A stretch of 64,000 bases of DNA, from the NCBI GenBank assembly GCA_018263435.1, contig JAANXD010000075.1:1-64000 (forward strand), written 5' to 3'. The position numbers and the translations under genes were made by a program. Positions 1-7,253 of this stretch are shown in pieces; position 1 is the first letter of the stretch, and every line of letters begins with the position of its first letter. This DNA is from Candidatus Scalindua arabica. GTDB taxonomy: Bacteria; Planctomycetota; Brocadiia; Brocadiales; Scalinduaceae. Under the pieces are notes generated by a model. That model did no database searches. It was not told the origin of the DNA and saw nothing but the letters and a program-made list of their open reading frames with translations.

Positions 1-62
1 TGCCTACCATGCCTAAGGCAGACTCGCTGTGACGAGCCGGCAGGCAGGCGTCGGGCAGGCAC
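1..62. repeat. GC-rich intergenic repeat fragment
   Basis: A GC-rich stretch with several copies of the word ggcaggc stands out from the AT-rich DNA around it. Similar GC-rich words recur near 3630-3730. It looks like a dispersed intergenic repeat cut by the window edge. No function can be assigned. Confidence 0.35.
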
Positions 63-217
63 ATTAGTGACTCTTTCTTCATACCTTTATTTACTCTACC
101 CCAAACCACATATTAGCTTCTAATTCACCAGCCTCTTGTATACACATCTTGTCTTTATTAAATTTAACTGATATTATATAAACTGGTAAACATAATAGAA
201 TTCTAACCAATACTAAG

Positions 218-1213
218 ATGTCCAAAACATTAAAAATATTGTTATGTGCAGATGATGACGGAATAATGGTCGAGACCATAAAAAATGCTGTCAGTAATAA
301 AGGCTTTGATCAAAATATTGTTCTTGTTAGAGACCAACATGATACAGACACCATATCTAAAGAAATAGTTGGTGCCGATGTGGTATATCCGGACAAGGCT
401 GTGATTACCAGGGAAATGATCAAGAGTGCAAAGAAAGTTAGATTATTTCAGTGTGGAACCGGATACGATACGATAGACCTTGAAGCTGCCAGAGATAGAA
501 AAATTCCTGTCTGCAATATGCCCGGCATTACAGCTCAATCAGTTGCGGAGCATGCAATGTACCTTATGTTAGCATTAGCAAAGAATGACAGAGATTACAG
601 ACAGGAAATGAAGGATGGCAAATGGAATAGGGGGGTTAGTATTGAGCTTGCCGGAAAAACAGTTGGCTTAATAGGATTCGGCAATATTGCCAGGATAAAG
701 GCAAGGATCGCTCATAGTCTTGGGATGAAAGTGATAGCATGCAGGAAAAACAGGGAGAAAGGGAATGAGGGTCTCGATTTTGTAGATATAGTTGACTTTG
801 ATTATTTATTGGAGGAATCTGATATCGTTTCTATTCTTATTCCCTTAATAAAACAAGGTAGTTGCAGGACAGAAGGATTAATCGGAAAAAAAGAACTGGA
901 GAAGATCGGTGTGGCAGGGCTCGGATGGCTGATAAATACTTCCCGGGGTGGCATAATCGATGAGAAGGCATTGATCGAGTCATTAGGAAACAATGTTATC
1001 AGGAAAGCCGCCCTGGATGTGTATGAAACTGAACCTCTTCCAGAGCATAGTGAATTAAGAAGACTTCCGAATGTCGTACTTACTCCTCATATAGCCGGTG
1101 ATACGAAAGAAGCCCTGATTCTAAGGTACACCCTGATTGCAGAAAACTCAATAAAAGTCATGAATAATGAAAGGCCACGATATATAGTCAAAGAACTGCA
1201 AGGATTTATTTAA
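218..1213 (+). CDS. D-isomer-specific 2-hydroxyacid dehydrogenase (phosphoglycerate dehydrogenase-like)
   Basis: 331 residues, the usual length of single-domain-pair NAD-dependent D-2-hydroxyacid dehydrogenases. The family oxidises or reduces 2-hydroxy/2-keto acids in the cytoplasm. A Rossmann glycine motif (GLIGFGNIA, about residue 151) marks the cofactor domain. The catalytic triad is visible: Arg in NTSRGG, Glu in YETEPLP and His in LTPHIAG. The substrate cannot be read from sequence; SerA, glycerate or hydroxypyruvate reductase activities are all possible. There is no ACT domain, which argues against a regulated biosynthetic SerA. The ATG at 218 has only a weak upstream purine tract. The gene stands alone, followed directly by an insertion sequence. 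Confidence 0.85.
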   Translation: MSKTLKILLCADDDGIMVETIKNAVSNKGFDQNIVLVRDQHDTDTISKEIVGADVVYPDKAVITREMIKSAKKVRLFQCGTGYDTIDLEAARDRKIPVCNMPGITAQSVAEHAMYLMLALAKNDRDYRQEMKDGKWNRGVSIELAGKTVGLIGFGNIARIKARIAHSLGMKVIACRKNREKGNEGLDFVDIVDFDYLLEESDIVSILIPLIKQGSCRTEGLIGKKELEKIGVAGLGWLINTSRGGIIDEKALIESLGNNVIRKAALDVYETEPLPEHSELRRLPNVVLTPHIAGDTKEALILRYTLIAENSIKVMNNERPRYIVKELQGFI

Positions 1214-1274
1214 TTCTATTGCCTTATTAACGAGGCCATAAATAAGACTACCATTATGTTTTAATTATGATATA

Positions 1275-2309
1275 ATGGCGTCAATGAAAACAGATGGCCG
1301 CAAGATATCGATACAAGAAAAAGCTTTTATTAGACGCATATCAGTAAAGCGAGTGTTGGATGGTGAGAGGCCTTGCAATGTTACAGCAAGTTATGGTCTA
1401 AGCCCAAAGAGTATATTTCGTTGGCTCAAGAAAGCAAGGGAAGAAGGCATTGACAGCCTTGCACCTAAACCAAAACCGGGTCGAAGACGTAAATTAACGA
1501 TAAAAGAAGAACAAGAAGTCAAACGTTGGATAGTTGATAGGGATCCTCGCCAATACAATTTTGACTTTGGCCTTTGGACACGAGAAATCATTTCTGATTT
1601 GATTTGGGATCGCATTGGTATTAAATTGAGTGTCAACTCAGTAGGAAGGCTTTTACGTCGTCAGGGGTTAACACCTCAAAAACCTTTGCGACGAGCATAC
1701 GAACGTGATCCTAAAGCAATTAATAAATGGCTTAAAAGAGATTATACTTGTATTAGGAAGCGTGCAAAGCAAAGGAAAGCTGAAATATTCTGGTTGGACG
1801 AAGCATCGATACGGTCAGATGATCCTCTGCAACGAACATGGGGATTAAAAGGGAAAACACCAATTGTTCAAACAAGTGGACAAAGGCAATCAATTAATGC
1901 GATATCAGCATTATCCAATAAAGGAGGCTTCTGGTATATGGTTTATACCGGTCGTTTTAATGCAACCAAATTTGTTGAATGCCTTAAAAACTTTATGCGT
2001 TATAGACGTAAGCGTGTTTTTATAATCATGGATGGCCATCCGGTGCATAAAGCAAAAGCTATTAAAGAATACATTAAGGAACTCAAAGGTAGATTAGAAA
2101 TATATTTGCTTCCTCCTTACGCTCCAGATCTTAATCCTGATGAACTTGTTTGGTATCAAATGAGAAACATTGGTACTTCTAAGAAGCCGCTTTAAAAAGG
2201 GGAGTCATTAAAAAAGAGGGCCATACTTGATCTTGAATCTATCAAAAACAAAAAGAAGCTTATCCTGTCATTTTTCAAAAACGATAAAGTATCCTATGCT
2301 GCGGCTTAG
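1275..2309 (+). pseudogene. IS630-family transposase interrupted by an in-frame stop
   Basis: A DDE transposase of the IS630/Tc1-mariner group. It has an N-terminal helix-turn-helix (about residues 15-75), then the acidic triad in FWLDEASI, IIMDGHPVHK and the PPYAPDLNPDE box. The frame meets TAA at 2193-2195, just after the triad. The same frame then runs on through a typical IS630 tail (KGESLKRRAILDLESIKN, ending FFKNDKVSYAAA) to TAG at 2307-2309. One base change (for example AAA to TAA) explains the break. All triad residues precede the stop, but the C-terminal tail is lost, so the element is probably inactive. I could not identify convincing terminal inverted repeats. Confidence 0.85.
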
Positions 2310-2385
2310 GTAGTATGTACCAATGGCTGGTATTGAAAGAAAAGAAACTGAGTCAAATAGTTAATAGTGTGGCAGCTCATTATAG

Positions 2386-3570
2386 CTAGGCTTGTTGTTT
2401 CTTTAATTCGTCTTCATAGAGGGGTGACATTTGCCAGCATTTGTTAATTACCTTGGGAAGTGTCTCCAGGAAATAATCAACGTCTTCTTCCGAATTATCT
2501 TTTCCAAGACTGACGGTAATTGAGCCATGGCATACGTCTGGTGGTACTCCAATAGCTGTAAGTACATGAGATGCCTGTAGGTCAGGCGAGCTGCAGGCAG
2601 AACCGCTGGCGATAGCTATGCCATTGTAATTTAGGAACAGGACGAGTGATTCGCCTTCCGCAAAAGATATCCAGAAGCTTACATGCCCGGGAAGCCTTTG
2701 TGTCAAGTGTCCTGTAAAATGCAGGTATTTGACTGTATCAGGAAGTGCTTTTATGATTTTGTCACGAAGTGGAGTGAGGTGTTCTATCCTTGATGTCATC
2801 TCGGTTTTGGCAAGCTCAGCTGCCTTGCCCATTCCAACAATCGCCGGTATATTATCTGTACCCGGCCTCAGGCCGCCTTCCTGTGCGCCTCCTTTAATTA
2901 TGGAAACAATTTCAGTTCCTTCTTTTACATATAGGGCTGCAATGCCTTTTGGGCCGTAAAATGTGTGCGATGTCAGAGTTAATGAATCTGCGCCAAGTTT
3001 CTGAACGTCCACAGGTATAACTCCTGCCGTTGCAACGGCATCGGTATGGAATATAATACCCTTTTCCTTCGTTATCTTTCCTATTTCCTCTATAGGCTGG
3101 ATTACACCTATCTCATTATTTGCATGCATAATTGAAACAAGGAACGTATCCTTGTTTATGGATTTGGCAACATCTTCAGGGTCTATCAGGCCATCTTCGT
3201 TTACCTTTATATATGACACCCTGAAACCATCTTTCTCCAGTTCTCGTGCAGTGTATAAAATTGAGTAATGCTCAACTTCTGAAATAATTATGTGTTTTCC
3301 TCTGTCTCTGTTTGCGAGGGCTAAACCCCTTAAAGCCAGATTGTTTGCTTCACTTCCCGTAAAGGTAAAGATTATCTCTTCGGGTTTGGCATTAATCAGG
3401 TCAGCGACCTTTGCCCTTGACTCGTCGACAGCTTTTTTAGCCTTGAGTCCATATGAATGGAGGTGGGAAGATGGGTTACCAAAATTTTCTGTAAAAAAAG
3501 GTAACATTTCTTCTACTACTCTTGGATCAGTAGGTGTCGTAGACATGTGATCCATATAAACTTTTCTCAT
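2386..3570 (-). CDS. Cysteine desulfurase (NifS/IscS) homologue lacking the PLP-binding lysine
   Basis: 394 residues, full length for class V aminotransferase-fold cysteine desulfurases, which take sulfur from cysteine for Fe-S and thio-cofactor assembly. Visible family features are the N-terminal YMDHMSTTPTDP, TGSEANN, His101, HANNEIG (Asn152), Asp177, RPGTDN and the active-site Cys326 in GSACSSPD. Two PLP contacts deviate. The lysine of the usual SxHKxYGPKG box is Thr203 (SHTFYGPKG, codon ACA at 2962-2964), and the Gln expected in DAVQxAG is Ala180 (DAVATAG). AAA to ACA is one substitution, yet the rest of the frame is intact and conserved. An archaeal IscS (Archaeoglobus fulgidus) is known to lack this lysine, so the protein may still work in a modified way or have become a non-enzymatic partner. 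It lies at the end of a leftward run of thiol-redox genes. Confidence 0.88.
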   Translation of the reverse strand: MRKVYMDHMSTTPTDPRVVEEMLPFFTENFGNPSSHLHSYGLKAKKAVDESRAKVADLINAKPEEIIFTFTGSEANNLALRGLALANRDRGKHIIISEVEHYSILYTARELEKDGFRVSYIKVNEDGLIDPEDVAKSINKDTFLVSIMHANNEIGVIQPIEEIGKITKEKGIIFHTDAVATAGVIPVDVQKLGADSLTLTSHTFYGPKGIAALYVKEGTEIVSIIKGGAQEGGLRPGTDNIPAIVGMGKAAELAKTEMTSRIEHLTPLRDKIIKALPDTVKYLHFTGHLTQRLPGHVSFWISFAEGESLVLFLNYNGIAIASGSACSSPDLQASHVLTAIGVPPDVCHGSITVSLGKDNSEEDVDYFLETLPKVINKCWQMSPLYEDELKKQQA

Positions 3571-3629
3571 TGTAAGTTTCCCTTCTGTGATTTAAAATAA
3601 CTGTGGCAAAGTCAATCTCAAATAGCCTA

Positions 3630-3735
3630 GGCGTCCCGCCTCGGTGCAACCTACGGTCAGGCAGGCCGCCTGTGGCGCCCCTTGGGGTAGCTTATAGGTC
3701 CGACTCGGTCGGGATGCCTGACCTATATTATAATT
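3630..3735. repeat. GC-rich intergenic repeat with short inverted arms
   Basis: The spacer between the desulfurase homologue and the small desulforedoxin-like gene holds a GC-rich block. It contains ggcaggc words and the near-palindromic pair taggtccgactcggtc / gggatgcctgaccta. It resembles the block at the left window edge. It may fold in RNA and separate the two transcription units, but no U-run makes it a clear terminator. Confidence 0.4.
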
Positions 3736-3739
3736 TATG

Positions 3740-3859
3740 TTAGTCCTGTAAAGTCATTGGCTGCCCGCAACACTCTAAGGTGCCGGCGCCTCCTTCTTTT
3801 ACCTCAACTATTGCGCCACATATATCACATTCATAAACTTCATTGGCTTCAGTTGTCAT
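3740..3859 (-). CDS. Desulforedoxin-like mini-protein (39 aa)
   Basis: A 39-residue gene too short for most gene callers. It is preceded by a strong ribosome site (ggagg, seven bases before ATG at 3859). The product has the desulforedoxin/desulfoferrodoxin N-terminal iron-site pattern: YECDICG early and LECCGQPM late, giving CxxC...CC with a glycine-rich GGAGT turn between. Such domains bind one iron by four cysteines and act as small electron carriers or as the first domain of superoxide reductase. Here the superoxide-reductase domain is absent. It lies 28 bases after the CcdA-like gene on the same strand, so it is probably the last gene of the thioredoxin-CcdA operon. Confidence 0.8.
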   Translation of the reverse strand: MTTEANEVYECDICGAIVEVKEGGAGTLECCGQPMTLQD

Positions 3860-3887
3860 CTTTTTTCCTCCATTTTTCTACTATTAA

Positions 3888-4595
3888 TTATACTAATAGT
3901 TTTCCTGCAGTTATCAGGAAATATTCTCCTGCTGCTATCATTAGCCAGCCAAAGAATTTCTTGATAATTATACTCCAATTTCCGGTCTTTGGCAGACTTG
4001 CCATCAAACCGGCAAACGTTCCAACAATTATTAAGAGTGTTCCCAGTCCTATAGAAAAAACAAAAAGTAAGCCTACACCGTAAGCAACATTTTGTTTCGC
4101 CGCAACATAAGTCAAGACAACACCAAGTACAGGCGCTGTGCATGGTGCGGCAACAGTTCCTGCAAGAAGTCCTACCAGAAATGCGCCGATGCGTCCTCCA
4201 GCTTTTTTGCCGGGTTGTCTGCTTGCTAAGAAAGAGGGAATTGGCAGTGTAAAGGCATCCAACATCGACAAGCCTAGAAAGATAAAGATATTGGCTACAA
4301 CAATGTAAAGTATGGGGTTTGTGCTGGCTGACCCAAAGAACTGTCCGGTCAAGGCCGCAAACGCTCCCAGTGCGGCATACGTAACTGCCATTCCTAATAC
4401 ATAAAAGAGAGAGAGGGAAAAGCCCTTCAGCTTGGAATCACCACTGCGGCCACCTATATAAGCGATCGTTATAGGTATCATCGGGTACACACATGGCGTA
4501 AAACTGGTGAGCACACCTCCCAGGAAAACCGCTATAAAAGCCAGAATAGGCGATGCAGCCAGGTATCCATCCAGGCCTTGTAGAAATCCATCCAT
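3888..4595 (-). CDS. ccdA: CcdA/DsbD-type thiol-disulfide transmembrane transporter
   Basis: 235 residues, almost all hydrophobic, matching the membrane domain of DsbD (CcdA family, six to eight helices). These proteins pass electrons from cytoplasmic thioredoxin across the inner membrane for cytochrome c maturation or disulfide reduction. The two redox cysteines sit in TPCVYPMIP (helix 1) and AAPCTAPVLG (helix 4), each in the classic proline-rich setting. There is no periplasmic alpha or gamma domain, so this is the short CcdA form. Thioredoxin lies 13 bases upstream and is the expected electron donor. The multiheme cytochrome encoded at 21.5-22.9 kb would need such a system. Confidence 0.9.
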   Translation of the reverse strand: MDGFLQGLDGYLAASPILAFIAVFLGGVLTSFTPCVYPMIPITIAYIGGRSGDSKLKGFSLSLFYVLGMAVTYAALGAFAALTGQFFGSASTNPILYIVVANIFIFLGLSMLDAFTLPIPSFLASRQPGKKAGGRIGAFLVGLLAGTVAAPCTAPVLGVVLTYVAAKQNVAYGVGLLFVFSIGLGTLLIIVGTFAGLMASLPKTGNWSIIIKKFFGWLMIAAGEYFLITAGKLLV

Positions 4596-4608
4596 ATTAT
4601 TTCCTTAA

Positions 4609-4938
4609 TTATAAAAGCACTTCAAGTTTTTGTTGAAGTTTACTCTTGCTTGTTACTCCCACCAAAGTTTCCTTTACTTCGCCATTGCTGAAGATTATGA
4701 GTGTGGGTACAGACATAACACCATATTTTACTGCGAGATCTTTGTTTTCTTCTACATCTATATCGACTTTTGCAAACTTGACCTTCCCATCAAATTCCTG
4801 AGCTAATTCACCCAGGATAGGAGTTTGCGTTTTGCATGGGCCACACCAATCTGCATAAAAGTCTACCAGGACGGGTGACCCAGCTTGAATGACAGATTGC
4901 TCAAAATCTTCGCTAGTTACTGCCGTTAAGTTTGACAT
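4609..4938 (-). CDS. trxA: Thioredoxin
   Basis: 109 residues with the canonical WCGPC active site (about residues 31-35) in the context VDFYADWCGPCKTQTPIL, the cis-proline in MSVPT and the terminal alpha-4 helix. It reduces disulfides in the cytoplasm and can feed electrons to the CcdA-like protein encoded next. There is no signal peptide. The ribosome site aaaggag lies upstream of ATG 4938, inside the end of the preceding small gene, which suggests tight coupling in one operon. Confidence 0.95.
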   Translation of the reverse strand: MSNLTAVTSEDFEQSVIQAGSPVLVDFYADWCGPCKTQTPILGELAQEFDGKVKFAKVDIDVEENKDLAVKYGVMSVPTLIIFSNGEVKETLVGVTSKSKLQQKLEVLL

Positions 4939-4940
4939 TC

Positions 4941-5087
4941 CTAAATATTCTCCTTTCTTAATGTTTTTGTCGATAGGTTGTCATCTTTAAGCTGAAAGTT
5001 GCCTTCCTTAAGAATATGATTTGGCAGACAACCTGCTGAAATGGCATACGCCAGAATACAAATCGTTCTAAATTGTATTCTTTTCAT
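4941..5087 (-). CDS. Small secreted or lipoprotein-like peptide, unknown function
   Basis: 48 residues from an ATG placed one base after the stop of the preceding gene (taaaatg), a layout typical of translational coupling. The N-terminus (MKRIQF then about 14 hydrophobic residues ending AISAGC) looks like a signal peptide with a weak lipobox. The rest is short and polar (LKEGNFQLKDDNLSTKTLRK). The stop falls two bases before thioredoxin. I recognise no family. It could be a fortuitous frame; spacing and the signal-like start are the only support. Confidence 0.4.
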   Translation of the reverse strand: MKRIQFRTICILAYAISAGCLPNHILKEGNFQLKDDNLSTKTLRKENI

Positions 5088-5088
5088 T

Positions 5089-5403
5089 TTATTCAGTAAT
5101 ACGGAAAAAGCAAGTAAAACTTGAGCTATATGAAGATAACTCATCTAAATTATCTATAGCAAATTCAAGAAACTCAGGATTGTCAATTTCATCAGTGAGT
5201 ATTTCCTTCTCTATCTTAAAGGAAGTATCAGCGTCTATCTCATCTTTATTAAACTTTCCTACACAATCAACTAACTTCTTTATACAATCCAGTGAGATTT
5301 GGTGAAAGTATGGTTTTGCTTTTGTCTTGAGCCAGTCGGTTTTGTTAACACACGATATTGTTTTCAAAGCATTTGGAATCATAAACCTTGTTGCGTTTTC
5401 CAC
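5089..5403 (-). CDS. Hypothetical protein, 104 aa
   Basis: A frame starting at GTG 5403 (an in-frame stop lies just upstream; a second possible start is the ATG at residue 8). The product is mixed charged and hydrophobic, acidic in the second half (DEIDADTSFKIEKEIL, then DNLDELSSYSSS), with no membrane segment and no motif I recognise. It heads the leftward thioredoxin-CcdA run and its stop is almost fused to the next start. A cytoplasmic protein of unknown function is the most that can be said. Confidence 0.45.
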   Translation of the reverse strand: MENATRFMIPNALKTISCVNKTDWLKTKAKPYFHQISLDCIKKLVDCVGKFNKDEIDADTSFKIEKEILTDEIDNPEFLEFAIDNLDELSSYSSSFTCFFRITE

Positions 5404-5512
5404 GGTTATGTTCTATATTCTGAAATACCATTGCCACAAGCCTGTCTAACTGTTGAGAAATGGAAGATTGCATAAACATTTTGTTTTTAATCACAATATA
5501 ACGAACTAGATT

Positions 5513-5857
5513 ATGAATAGAACAATTTGCTTAATTATCACTTCGCTTATTATTACTAATTTACTAGGCTGTAAAAACTTCTCATCCTCATATGTATATC
5601 AACCACCAAATAAAGCCAAATATGATTATGATAATGAGGTCTTCATTGACAGACCATTTTCGGTTGTTTGGGATGAACTTATTAAGCAGCTCTCAAAAAG
5701 CATTTTCGAAATTAATAACACTGAGAAAGCATCATCAGGAATTATTGATCTGTCATTTTCAACTGATACTCCAGAGGAATATGTGGACTGTGGAAGAACA
5801 ACATGGACTCATAAGAATAGGTCAGATAAAGAAGTACTCAGTCTTATTAAACAGTAA
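5513..5857 (+). CDS. Lipoprotein, probably 3'-truncated
   Basis: 114 residues beginning with a lipoprotein signal (MNRTICLIITSLIITNLLGC, Cys about residue 20). The body includes DRPFSVVWDELIKQL, then a beta-rich region ending near EEYVDCGR. The pattern of a VWD..I..L helix followed by INxS(F)S strands and YVDCG resembles a family of longer outer-membrane or periplasmic lipoproteins that I cannot name. Here the last ~20 residues look unrelated and the frame stops early. The downstream DNA is an island border with a tRNA fragment, so the 3' part was probably lost there. Function unknown. Confidence 0.5.
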   Translation: MNRTICLIITSLIITNLLGCKNFSSSYVYQPPNKAKYDYDNEVFIDRPFSVVWDELIKQLSKSIFEINNTEKASSGIIDLSFSTDTPEEYVDCGRTTWTHKNRSDKEVLSLIKQ

Positions 5858-5986
5858 ATATGCATGAAAAACCCATTTGTCCTCTTGGTTTTGATACTTA
5901 CCTGAGTATTATAATACGTAGTATTTCTACAATCTACAAGATTTCATATCAAACCTGTTAGAAGGTTGTTAGAATATTTCAATAAA

Positions 5987-6016
5987 AAAGGCCTAGAGGA
6001 AACCTCTAAGCCTTTT
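5987..6016 (-). terminator. Terminator-like hairpin beside the tRNA fragment
   Basis: Read on the minus strand, a 13-base arm (with one mismatch), a three-base loop and a T-rich tail follow the tRNA-fMet 3' fragment. The intact tRNA-fMet has a hairpin in the equivalent place, so this looks like the old tRNA terminator left at the left edge of the island. Confidence 0.6.
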
Positions 6017-6020
6017 AAAA

Positions 6021-6063
6021 TGGTAGCGGGGACAGGATTTGAACCTGCGACCTCCGATGAGCC
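6021..6063 (-). other. 3' fragment of tRNA-fMet (attL-like duplication)
   Basis: Bases 6021-6056 are identical to the last 36 bases of the intact tRNA-fMet at 7083-7159 (encoded CCA, acceptor 3' strand, T-arm and variable region). They are followed by atgagcc with four bases missing relative to the tRNA. The 5' half is absent, so this is not a tRNA gene. Duplication of a tRNA 3' end is the usual scar of integrase-mediated insertion. The intervening 1 kb holds a RelBE-like pair but no integrase. Confidence 0.8.
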
Positions 6064-6138
6064 ATATAAGAGGCATAACCTAAAATAAACAGGAATAAGT
6101 AAGACTTTATTATCAATAGCTTTAGGGCTGATCGGTAG

Positions 6139-6198
6139 TAAGGTCTTACTTGCTGTTTTCTGGTGTTTTCTTCTGTTTTGTTAGAAGATTGTTAGAAG
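6139..6198. repeat. 60-bp direct repeat, left copy
   Basis: Sixty bases starting taaggtcttacttgctgtt and ending gattgttagaag recur at 6975-7034 with one mismatch. The pair brackets the RelBE-like toxin-antitoxin genes. A shorter related piece (ttagaaggttgttagaa) also lies near 5958. Confidence 0.9.
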
Positions 6199-6354
6199 AA
6201 TTAGAACAAGTGATCCCTTTCATGTTCGGCACCCCTGTCCGTTTAGGCAGATTTGCGAGTCACCAGTCTCTTTTCTCTTGATTTTAATGAATACCTAAGT
6301 AATATTAGAAATGAATTGCAATATTATACAGACACACAATAAGGGGGGTATATA

Positions 6355-6555
6355 ATGCTTACTATACATAAGAAGGTTGTAAAAGATGTTAATGGAAATC
6401 CTATGGAAGTAATTATCCCGTGGGAGGAATATAAAAAAATTGAAGAATCATTAGGGCTTGATCTTTCTCAAGAAGCAATTGAAGATCTTAAGCAGGCAAA
6501 GATTGATAGAGATAATTCTAATAAAGATGCTTATATTGATCTAGAGTCAATTTAA
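6355..6555 (+). CDS. Antitoxin of RelBE-type module
   Basis: 66 residues. The beginning (VVKDVNGNPMEVIIPWEEYKKIEE) has the strand-helix form of Phd/RelB-like antitoxins, and the C-terminal half is charged and probably disordered until bound to toxin. An upstream aaggggggt purine run lies six to eight bases before ATG. The stop codon abuts the toxin ATG with no gap, the normal antitoxin-first order. Such antitoxins neutralise the toxin and repress their own promoter. Confidence 0.8.
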   Translation: MLTIHKKVVKDVNGNPMEVIIPWEEYKKIEESLGLDLSQEAIEDLKQAKIDRDNSNKDAYIDLESI

Positions 6556-6816
6556 ATGTTTAAAGTTATTGTCCACAAACGAGCTCTCAAATACCTGAAC
6601 AAACTCACTTCCCCTAAAAAAACCAAAATTAAAGAATTATTGACTGAACTTATCGATAATCCTATTCAGCATGAAGATGTAAAACCGATGCTTGGAGAAT
6701 GGAAAGGATATTACAGAATCCGAATGGGAAATATAAGATTGATATTCTGGGTTGATCAAGATAAGAAAATTATTTATGTAGATCATATCGGACCACGAGG
6801 GGATGTATATAAATAA
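6556..6816 (+). CDS. RelE/ParE-family toxin
   Basis: 86 residues with the RelE/ParE fold signature: an N-terminal strand (MFKVIVHKRALKYLNKL), paired helices, then GEWKGYYRIRMGNIRLIFWVD and the terminal strand IIYVDHIGPRGDVYK. The Arg-rich YRIR...R pattern suits ribosome-dependent mRNA cleavage as in RelE. The gene follows its antitoxin directly. The pair lies between 60-bp direct repeats and next to duplicated tRNA-fMet sequence, so it was probably acquired with that island. Confidence 0.88.
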   Translation: MFKVIVHKRALKYLNKLTSPKKTKIKELLTELIDNPIQHEDVKPMLGEWKGYYRIRMGNIRLIFWVDQDKKIIYVDHIGPRGDVYK

Positions 6817-6974
6817 ATTGATCCAGGTTTCTCTCATCAATAATATAGCTCTCTTTGAATGTTTACACAAAACATATTACACTACCTTTTTGTTTAGAAC
6901 ATTCGTTTTTTTGACATTCGGATATGTTTCGAATTTCGTGCTTCTGATTTCTGATTTTCCAGCTTGTCTGGGTG

Positions 6975-7034
6975 TAAGGTCTTACTTGCTGTTCTCTGGT
7001 GTTTTCTTCTGTTTTGTTAGAAGATTGTTAGAAG
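6975..7034. repeat. 60-bp direct repeat, right copy
   Basis: Second copy of the 60-base repeat at 6139-6198, with one mismatch. It lies just beyond the terminator hairpin of the intact tRNA-fMet. The two copies are 776 bases apart and enclose the toxin-antitoxin pair. Confidence 0.9.
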
Positions 7035-7043
7035 GTCACAAAA

Positions 7044-7076
7044 AAAAGGACTCAGAGCAAAGCCCTAAGTCCTTTT
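7044..7076 (-). terminator. Rho-independent terminator of tRNA-fMet
   Basis: On the minus strand, aaaaggact pairs with agtcctttt, with a weaker inner stem, followed by a run of eight T. It lies seven bases after the encoded CCA of tRNA-fMet, the expected position for its terminator. Confidence 0.8.
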
Positions 7077-7082
7077 GTAGTA

Positions 7083-7159
<77 letters not shown>

Positions 7160-7253
7160 TCTCATTTACTTAATATTATATCAGCAAACATAATCTGTCA
7201 AACAGAAATTTGATAAATTTACGTAATTTAGCTATTTCTGGAAAAGGTATTTA

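Noticed and set aside
5592-5867. 91-residue frame overlapping the lipoprotein gene
   Set aside because: Shadow frame of the lipoprotein gene; no signal peptide, motif or ribosome site.
6021-6063. Second tRNA gene
   Set aside because: Only the 3' half matches; no acceptor 5' strand, D-arm or complete anticodon arm.
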